DNA of 17,286 bases, taken from positions 161,010 to 178,295 of the forward strand of contig PAXL01000012.1 of the NCBI GenBank assembly GCA_002714465.1, in the 5' to 3' direction. Of the stretch, positions 8,113 through 13,750 are shown in pieces (position 1 is the stretch's first letter; every line of letters begins with the position of its first letter). This DNA is from Gemmatimonadota bacterium. Its GTDB lineage: Bacteria > Latescibacterota > UBA2968. The position numbers and the translations under genes were made by a program. The notes under the pieces were generated by a model. That model was not told where the DNA came from and did not search any database. It saw only the letters and a list, made by a program, of their open reading frames with translations.

Positions 8113-8150
8113 TCCTTGGGGAACACAACGGTTCCCCGATCGTCCAAGGA
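8113..8150 (+). promoter_or_regulatory. Possible ribosome-binding-site-masking RNA fold before the DUF3047 gene
   Basis: GGGGAAC (8118-8124) pairs with GTTCCCC (8131-8137) around a 6-nt loop. Directly outside it, TCCTT (8113-8117) can pair with AAGGA (8146-8150), with an 8-nt bulge on the 3' side. AAGGA is the Shine-Dalgarno of the ATG at 8155, so the fold would hide it. The pairing is seen in the sequence; the control role is inferred. Confidence 0.35.
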
Positions 8151-8154
8151 ATCG

Positions 8155-8958
8155 ATGCCTGTTCTGACTCTCATACTGCTGCTGTCTATCGGTCTAAACC
8201 CGTCGCCCTCCGAGGCCCAAACGGACATCACCCTAAACATGGCCGATGGATGGATCCGCCGCGATTGGCAGGAGTGCCGGGATCCGTCAATTATGTCAAG
8301 CGACAGTAATCGGATCCGCATCGAAACGGACAGCTCTGCCGTCCTCTACTGGCAGGTTCCGACCAAAACAGGACCCCTTTCGATCAACAGAGATCAGAAC
8401 TGGATTCAAGAATGTGATCGCCCGCCGCAGTCCTTCGCGAGAACGATAGCTAGGGGCCAGAACCGTGACCACCTCCTCAACGTTGCGGATTACCGATACT
8501 TCTCTTGGAATTGGAAGGTCAACAACACAATTGACGACTGGAAAACTGTCGACAAGGACGGGCGTATCCAGCCCGAGGGGGATGACTTTGCGGCCAAGAT
8601 CGGGATTTCGATCCTGAAGAAAGGTTCCGACAAGCCTCGCGAGATCTCGTATATCTGGACACACTCGCTTCCGGAGGATTCGGTCATCATCCACGAGAAA
8701 CGCATCATCTTCTGGCGTTTTCAGTATCACAGAATCGTTGCCGAATCGGGCGGTACTCGCGTTGGTCAATGGGTGTCGGAGACGCGCGACCTATACGCGG
8801 ACTATAAGCGGATCTATCCGAACGAAGAGCCCGGTGAAATCGTGCGGATCTACGTCATGTCCGATTCCGACAACACGGATTCGGAGGTAACAGGCCACTT
8901 CGCCGACCTCCAGTTCACCCAAGAGCCTCCCCGAAACCTGACATCCTCGTCAGAATAA
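8155..8958 (+). CDS. Exported DUF3047-like protein
   Basis: This 267-residue protein has a Sec signal peptide: MPVLTLILLLSIGL, then a likely cleavage near residues 21-22. The mature part resembles the DUF3047 family. It contains FSWNWKVNN, the hallmark GDDFAAKIGISI, a SYIWTHSLPEDS-like stretch and a C-terminal DLYADYKRIY segment followed by a short strand ending before LQFTQEP. The biochemical role of DUF3047 is not known; it is probably a secreted beta-sandwich-like protein. The frame is open upstream to a TTG at 8116, but ATG 8155 is preferred because AAGGA (8146-8150) lies just ahead and the signal peptide begins there. A promoter follows the stop, so the next gene is transcribed separately. 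Confidence 0.7.
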   Translation: MPVLTLILLLSIGLNPSPSEAQTDITLNMADGWIRRDWQECRDPSIMSSDSNRIRIETDSSAVLYWQVPTKTGPLSINRDQNWIQECDRPPQSFARTIARGQNRDHLLNVADYRYFSWNWKVNNTIDDWKTVDKDGRIQPEGDDFAAKIGISILKKGSDKPREISYIWTHSLPEDSVIIHEKRIIFWRFQYHRIVAESGGTRVGQWVSETRDLYADYKRIYPNEEPGEIVRIYVMSDSDNTDSEVTGHFADLQFTQEPPRNLTSSSE

Positions 8959-8977
8959 GCCAATTCCCTGCCGTTTC

Positions 8978-9006
8978 TTGACTTGAAAATGGCAGGCGTC
9001 TATACT
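8978..9006 (+). promoter_or_regulatory. Near-consensus sigma70 promoter for the pap leader
   Basis: TTGACT (8978-8983), a 17-nt spacer and TATACT (9001-9006) match the sigma70 consensus at five of six positions in each box. Transcription would start near 9013, about 160 nt before the phosphotransferase start. It is one of the two best promoters visible in the window. Confidence 0.75.
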
Positions 9007-9135
9007 CCTCTCAAGACGCGCTCATTAGGTTCAAACATCGTGAACGACAGTTCCCTCAATCACGTGAATCCTCACTCAGCGAACCTCATCAACCGAATTT
9101 CCTAAGACTGGCCCACGCCGACACAAGGGGAGAAC

Positions 9136-9168
9136 CCGCAACGCCGTCGGCGATTGCGGGCTTTTTGG
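9136..9168 (+). terminator. Intrinsic terminator just before the polyphosphate:AMP phosphotransferase start
   Basis: CCCGCAA (9136-9142) pairs with TTGCGGG, with an inner CGC/GCG extension, followed by CTTTTTGGTTT. The T-run ends only about 10 nt before the ATG at 9176. It could end a small RNA from the promoter at 8978-9006 or act as an attenuator in the pap leader. Confidence 0.75.
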
Positions 9169-9175
9169 TTTCGGA

Positions 9176-10660
9176 ATGCTCACAACTGTTGACACGACAA
9201 GCAAGACGCGTAAGGCGGACTACAGAGCACTTAGCGCGGAGCTCGGATACCGGCTCGGGGAGCTGCAGCGCGAGGCCTTTGCCCTGAATATCCCGATTGT
9301 CATCCTCTTTGAAGGATGGGGCGCGTCCGGCAAGGGCTCCCAGATCAACCGACTTCTGCTCTCGCTTGATCCACGCAGCGTCAAGGTCCACTCGATCGAG
9401 TCCCCCACGGAAGAGGAGCGGATGAAGCCGTATCTTTGGCGGTTTTGGACCAAGACGCCCCCAAGGGGCCGTATCGGGATCCTTGGCCGCTCTTGGTATG
9501 GTCGATTCCTCGTCGAGGGCATGGATGAGGCCATAACGAGCCTCGACGAAGTGCCGAATCGCTACTACGAAGAGATCAACGCGTTTGAACGTCAGCTGGT
9601 TGACGACGGCGTCCTTCTGATCAAGTTCTTCCTCCACATGACCTCGGAAAAGCAGGAGGAAAGATTTAAAGACCTGGAGAAAAACCCGGCCACATCGTGG
9701 CGTGTAACCCCACGGGACTGGAAGAAACACAATGAATACGAGAGATACTTCAAACTGACCGAGCGGATGCTCGAAAAGACATCGACAAACCACGCTCCCT
9801 GGTCTGTCGTTGCGGCAGAGGATTGGCGATGGACGACACTGCGTGTTTTTGAGACGGTCATCGACAAGCTCTCACGAAAAATCGCCACACGGCACCAGAC
9901 CGAGGTTCCCTTCCAACGCGCGACTGCCTACAGACCCGAAAAAATACCGAACCGCCTAGGCTCCGTCGACTTGGACCGACAACTCAATCGCACTGAATAC
10001 ACGAAACTTCTGAAGAAGTATCAGAGTCGAGTAAGAGACCTTGAGCACGAGATCTACCGCCAACGTCTTCCGGTCGTCATCGTTTACGAGGGCTGGGACG
10101 CCGCCGGAAAGGGCGGAAACATTCGGCGGCTTGCCAGGCGCATGGACCCACGGGGCTACGAGGTGATCCCGATAGCCGCTCCGAACGACGTCGAGCTGTC
10201 GCATCACTATCTCTGGCGATTCTGGCATGCCATGCCCAAGGCAGGTCACATCGCGATATTCGACCGATCCTGGTATGGTCGGGTGATGGTCGAGCGGATC
10301 GAGGGATTCTGCAGCACAGAGGAGTGGCAGCGCGCCTACCGCGAGATCAACGAGATGGAGGAGCATCTCGTGAGCTCGGGCGCTGTGGTCATGAAATTCT
10401 GGATCGATATAGACAAAGAGACCCAGCTTCAACGGTTCAACGACCGGGCCAAACTCGAGCACAAGCAGTGGAAAATCACACAGGAGGACTGGCGTAACAG
10501 GGAGAAATGGACGGTCTACAGTGAGGCAGTGAACGAGATGATTCACCGGACGAGCACGAACTACGCGCCCTGGACGATCGTCGAATCGAACAACAAGCGC
10601 TTTGCGCGAATCAAAACACTGAAGATCTTCTGCACGGAAATCGAAAAGAGACTCAAGTGA
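9176..10660 (+). CDS. pap: Two-domain polyphosphate kinase 2, polyphosphate:AMP phosphotransferase
   Basis: This 494-residue cytoplasmic enzyme is built of two PPK2 domains. Its length and layout match polyphosphate:AMP phosphotransferases, which make ADP from AMP and polyphosphate. Domain 1 (about 15-235) has the P-loop G47WGASGKG and the second motif G104RSWYGR. Domain 2 (about 275-490) has the P-loop G306WDAAGKG and D363RSWYGR. The lid motifs KPYLWRFW (84-91) and HHYLWRFW (343-350) appear in both. Asp in the second motif is conserved in active PPK2 domains. It is Gly104 in domain 1, so catalysis probably rests on domain 2. There is no clear Shine-Dalgarno: a terminator T-run nearly touches the ATG and no other in-frame start fits. 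No polyphosphate-synthesising ppk1 is near. Confidence 0.92.
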   Translation: MLTTVDTTSKTRKADYRALSAELGYRLGELQREAFALNIPIVILFEGWGASGKGSQINRLLLSLDPRSVKVHSIESPTEEERMKPYLWRFWTKTPPRGRIGILGRSWYGRFLVEGMDEAITSLDEVPNRYYEEINAFERQLVDDGVLLIKFFLHMTSEKQEERFKDLEKNPATSWRVTPRDWKKHNEYERYFKLTERMLEKTSTNHAPWSVVAAEDWRWTTLRVFETVIDKLSRKIATRHQTEVPFQRATAYRPEKIPNRLGSVDLDRQLNRTEYTKLLKKYQSRVRDLEHEIYRQRLPVVIVYEGWDAAGKGGNIRRLARRMDPRGYEVIPIAAPNDVELSHHYLWRFWHAMPKAGHIAIFDRSWYGRVMVERIEGFCSTEEWQRAYREINEMEEHLVSSGAVVMKFWIDIDKETQLQRFNDRAKLEHKQWKITQEDWRNREKWTVYSEAVNEMIHRTSTNYAPWTIVESNNKRFARIKTLKIFCTEIEKRLK

Positions 10661-10888
10661 CCGCCACAACATCAACGTTCTTCAACATCGTCCGCACAGC
10701 CAACCTTCTGTAACACACCTCCTTCTACCTCGACTTCTTTTTGCATAAGTTTCCGACACCCGGAAACTTCGGACTAAGCCTAACTCGTATGCTGATGGCC
10801 ACGCTGAACAGAAGCGGTATTCGCGAGATCGCCTTCCTGACCCGGACACCTAGAAGACCCGCCCCGTAGGCCCGAAAACGAGGCGAAG
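10661..10888. other. Intergenic stretch after pap
   Basis: No ORF with support is seen. The only structure is a perfect 9-5-9 hairpin at 10747-10769 (AAGTTTCCG, loop ACACC, CGGAAACTT). It may mark the 3' end of the pap transcript, but no T-run follows it. A CTTCTTTTT tract lies just upstream of it instead. Confidence 0.4.
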
Positions 10889-10917
10889 TTGACACGCCTT
10901 TAACCCTTCGGTAGATT
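10889..10917 (+). promoter_or_regulatory. Promoter of the TPP-riboswitch/TonB receptor unit
   Basis: There is a perfect TTGACA (10889-10894), a 17-nt spacer and TAGATT (10912-10917), a four-of-six match to TATAAT. Transcription would begin near 10924, about 30 nt before the riboswitch. The placement directly ahead of the aptamer supports it. Confidence 0.7.
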
Positions 10918-10953
10918 CTTATTGCAGTTGATCATTCTCATCTAGAAAAAGCT

Positions 10954-11029
<76 letters not shown>

Positions 11030-11039
11030 TCTCGAAAAC

Positions 11040-11098
11040 GGCCTCGACTACCGAGGCCCTAAAAGGTCGCTTCCATCAGGGAGCGACCTTTTAGTTTT
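11040..11098 (+). terminator. Riboswitch expression platform: hairpin plus intrinsic terminator
   Basis: A first hairpin pairs GGCCTCG (11040-11046) with CGAGGCC (11052-11058). A strong terminator follows: AAAAGGTCGCTTCC (11061-11074) with GGGAGCGACCTTTT (11079-11092), loop ATCA, one wobble pair, and a trailing AGTTTTA. It lies between the TPP aptamer and the receptor start, so it should stop transcription when TPP is bound. I could not identify a clear antiterminator by eye. Confidence 0.85.
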
Positions 11099-11128
11099 AG
11101 CGGAAGCAGAACCGAAGGAGAAAGAACC

Positions 11129-13576
11129 ATGCACCACAGTCTGTTCGCCATCATCCTCTGTCTCGGCTGTCTCCACACGGGAACCGAATCAGCGACGCTC
11201 AACGGAAGAATCACGAACGTCTCGGGATCCGTGCTTGTGGGCGTCAACGTCCACGTTCAGGGCGTATCGGAAGGAGCCCAGACCGATTCACTCGGCCGCT
11301 ACCGAATCGATTCTCTCGAACGGCGCATCTACATCGTCAGAATCAGCCACGTCGGGTATGCCGTTGTCGAGCGGCGGATATCGATCGAGCAGGACGCGGA
11401 GACGCTCGACGTATCACTCGACGAGGCCCTGCTCCCCGGTCAAGAAATCACCGTCACCGCCACTCGGGCGATCGAACGCGAAAGTCCTGTTACCTTCAGC
11501 AATGTGGGAGAAAAAGAGATTCAGGATCGGTTCCATACGCAGGGCATCCCGACTATGCTCTCCGAGCTTCCTTCGACCACAACCTACTCCGAGGGCGGCA
11601 ACAACGTCGGGTATACATATCTGACGCTCAGAGGGTTCGACCAGCGCCGTATCTCAGTCATGATCAACGGCGTCCCGCAAAACGACCCAGAGGATCACAA
11701 CGTCTACTGGGTGAACTTTCCCGACCTCGCCTCCTCGCTCAAGGACATCCAAGTTCAGAGAGGCGCCGGATCCGCCTTCTACGGCCCAGCATCAATCGGC
11801 GGGTCGATCAACCTCGTCACCGATCGATTCAGCCCGGAGCCTAAGCTGACGGTCACATCGGGCTACGGAAGCTATGACACGCGAAAGCTCGGTATCACGC
11901 TAAACTCGGGCATGCTCAACAACAGCTGGGTACTCAACGCTCACCTCAGCAAAACACAGACAGACGGGTATCGTCACGGCGCTTGGGCGGACTTCCTTTC
12001 CTACTTCGTCGGCGGCGCTCACTACACCGAGAACAGCACCACTCGATTCCACATCTACGGGAGCATCAACCGGGATCATCTGAACTACTACGGTACTACG
12101 CGACTCCAGACGATTAACGGACGGCAGGTCAATGCCCTACGAGACCGGGAGCTCCGTCGGATCAATCCGATCACAGGTGATGAGGAGATCGAGGACTTCC
12201 ACCAGCCTCACTACGAGGTCCTGCACGAGTGGGCGGTCAATCCAAACACGACAGTCAACAACACGTTCTTCTACGTTCAGGGAGATGGGTTTTTCGACTT
12301 TGACGGCTCTTGGGGTGACACTACCTATTACCGGCTTACCGCGGAGAACGGCTTTTCCGCGGTCGGAAATCCGGGGCAATCTCTTGTTCGAGCGTTCGTC
12401 AACAACCGGCACGGCGGCTGGCTGCCCAGAGTCAAGATCCGTTCCTCAAAGACCGAGACTGAGATGGGTCTCGAAGCGCGCTACCATCAATCGATCCATT
12501 GGGGCAAGATACGATGGGCTGAAAACCTGCCCTCTGAGGTATTTCCCGAGTATCGTTTCTACGAATACAAGGGCGCAAAGTGGGTCCTGTCCGCCTACGG
12601 CACCCACAATCAGCGGTTTTCGGATCGCTTGAACTTCATGGCGAGTCTTCAGCTGACGCACAAACGGTATCGGCTTTTCGATGAGGCTTATGTGGGGAAC
12701 GACTTCACCGTGCCCTTCACATTCATCAACCCGAAGATCGGGCTTAACTACAACGCCACCGATCAAGTCAATGGATACGTCAGTCTGTCGAGAACCTCAC
12801 GCGAGCCACGACTCGTCAACTTCTACGACGCTGCAAACTCCAGTTTCGGAGTTCAGCCCGAGTTCAGAACCGAGGCGAACGGCCGAATAGATTTCGACGA
12901 GCCCCTGGCAAAACCCGAGCGTCTGAGCGATCTGGAACTCGGTGCCGTCTATAACGGCAGCAGGTTTCGGGCATCCATCAACCTGTTCTGGATGGATTTC
13001 CACGACGAGATCGTCAAGAACGGGCAGCTGGACCAGTTCGGTCAGCCTGTAACCGGGAACGCGGAATCGACACTGCACAGGGGTATCGAGCTCGCAGGTG
13101 CATATCGGCCGATCGCTCCTCTCCTCTTCCAGGGCAACGTGAGCCTCTCACGCAACACCTTCGAAGACTACACGGTATTCGACACCGGCACGCCGGTGTC
13201 TTACGACGGCAATCGGATCGCTGGGTTCCCCGACTTTCTCGCGAATCTCCGTGCAACATATGAGCACCTGGGCTTCCGGGCCTCGCTTGCGCTGCAGTAT
13301 GTGGGGACTCAGTACACGGATAACTCTGAAAACAACCGCCAGAATCCCCAGGCGAGACAGGCACTCGGCTACGATCCGCTGAAGGTTGATCCATATACCG
13401 CCGTCAACCTGGGACTGGCCTACGATCTTGCTCGCTTTACGGGAAGTAGTCGGTTCGAGATCCGGCTGGATATGAACAACCTGTTCGACAGCCTATATGA
13501 AACCCACGGCGAAGGCGCCGCCTTCTTCCCTGCCGCAACTCGGAATGTGTTTCTCTGGACAAAGATCGAGCTCTAA
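11129..13576 (+). CDS. TonB-dependent outer-membrane receptor, predicted thiamine or thiamine-precursor importer
   Basis: This is an 815-residue outer-membrane transporter. It has a Sec signal peptide (1 to about 22), then a carboxypeptidase-regulatory-like domain (about 23-100) with LNGRITN and the family-typical TDSLGRYRIDSL. The plug follows (about 107-235), with LTLRGFDQRRISVMINGVPQ and VQRGAGSAFYGPASIGGSINL read in parts. The rest is a 22-strand-type barrel ending in the strand before WTKIEL. A TPP riboswitch and terminator stand directly upstream, so the receptor should be made when thiamine pyrophosphate is low. This predicts uptake of thiamine, its phosphates or the pyrimidine moiety, by analogy to riboswitch-controlled TonB receptors in Bacteroidota. 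AAGGAG (11116-11121) supports the ATG. No inner-membrane thiamine permease or thi gene follows in the window. Confidence 0.92.
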   Translation: MHHSLFAIILCLGCLHTGTESATLNGRITNVSGSVLVGVNVHVQGVSEGAQTDSLGRYRIDSLERRIYIVRISHVGYAVVERRISIEQDAETLDVSLDEALLPGQEITVTATRAIERESPVTFSNVGEKEIQDRFHTQGIPTMLSELPSTTTYSEGGNNVGYTYLTLRGFDQRRISVMINGVPQNDPEDHNVYWVNFPDLASSLKDIQVQRGAGSAFYGPASIGGSINLVTDRFSPEPKLTVTSGYGSYDTRKLGITLNSGMLNNSWVLNAHLSKTQTDGYRHGAWADFLSYFVGGAHYTENSTTRFHIYGSINRDHLNYYGTTRLQTINGRQVNALRDRELRRINPITGDEEIEDFHQPHYEVLHEWAVNPNTTVNNTFFYVQGDGFFDFDGSWGDTTYYRLTAENGFSAVGNPGQSLVRAFVNNRHGGWLPRVKIRSSKTETEMGLEARYHQSIHWGKIRWAENLPSEVFPEYRFYEYKGAKWVLSAYGTHNQRFSDRLNFMASLQLTHKRYRLFDEAYVGNDFTVPFTFINPKIGLNYNATDQVNGYVSLSRTSREPRLVNFYDAANSSFGVQPEFRTEANGRIDFDEPLAKPERLSDLELGAVYNGSRFRASINLFWMDFHDEIVKNGQLDQFGQPVTGNAESTLHRGIELAGAYRPIAPLLFQGNVSLSRNTFEDYTVFDTGTPVSYDGNRIAGFPDFLANLRATYEHLGFRASLALQYVGTQYTDNSENNRQNPQARQALGYDPLKVDPYTAVNLGLAYDLARFTGSSRFEIRLDMNNLFDSLYETHGEGAAFFPAATRNVFLWTKIEL

Positions 13577-13750
13577 AGACGCATAGTCTCTGGATGCACC
13601 GAGCCCACCTCACACACCCGTGTGACGGAGCCTTCTGTTGCCTGCCCATATGGCCAACCCCGTCATCCGTAACCCTTGATCAAATACGCACTTAGGTCCT
13701 AACTTAGACGTGATGGCTTTACGAGCGGAAGAACTACGACTGGAGGAGTT

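Larger units (their letters stand above)
7648..8154. other. 507-bp stretch without a convincing gene
   Basis: No ORF here has clear family features. A 106-codon plus-strand frame (7778-8098) has no good ribosome binding site and no recognisable motif. The stretch contains a possible extended -10 (TGGTATACA, 7682-7690), a 30-nt dyad (7799-7828) and a fold that could mask the ribosome binding site of the next gene (8113-8150). It may be a long untranslated leader of the DUF3047 gene or may encode an RNA. Confidence 0.4.

Noticed and set aside
13610..13625. Hairpin TCACAC/GTGTGA after the thiamine-linked receptor
   Set aside because: The stem has only 6 bp, no T-run follows, and outward extension fails; too weak to call a terminator.
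13668..13705. Possible promoter (TTGATC with TAACTT) before the second TonB receptor
   Set aside because: The spacer is 18 nt and both boxes match poorly. A promoter is likely in this 174-nt gap, but I cannot place it with confidence.
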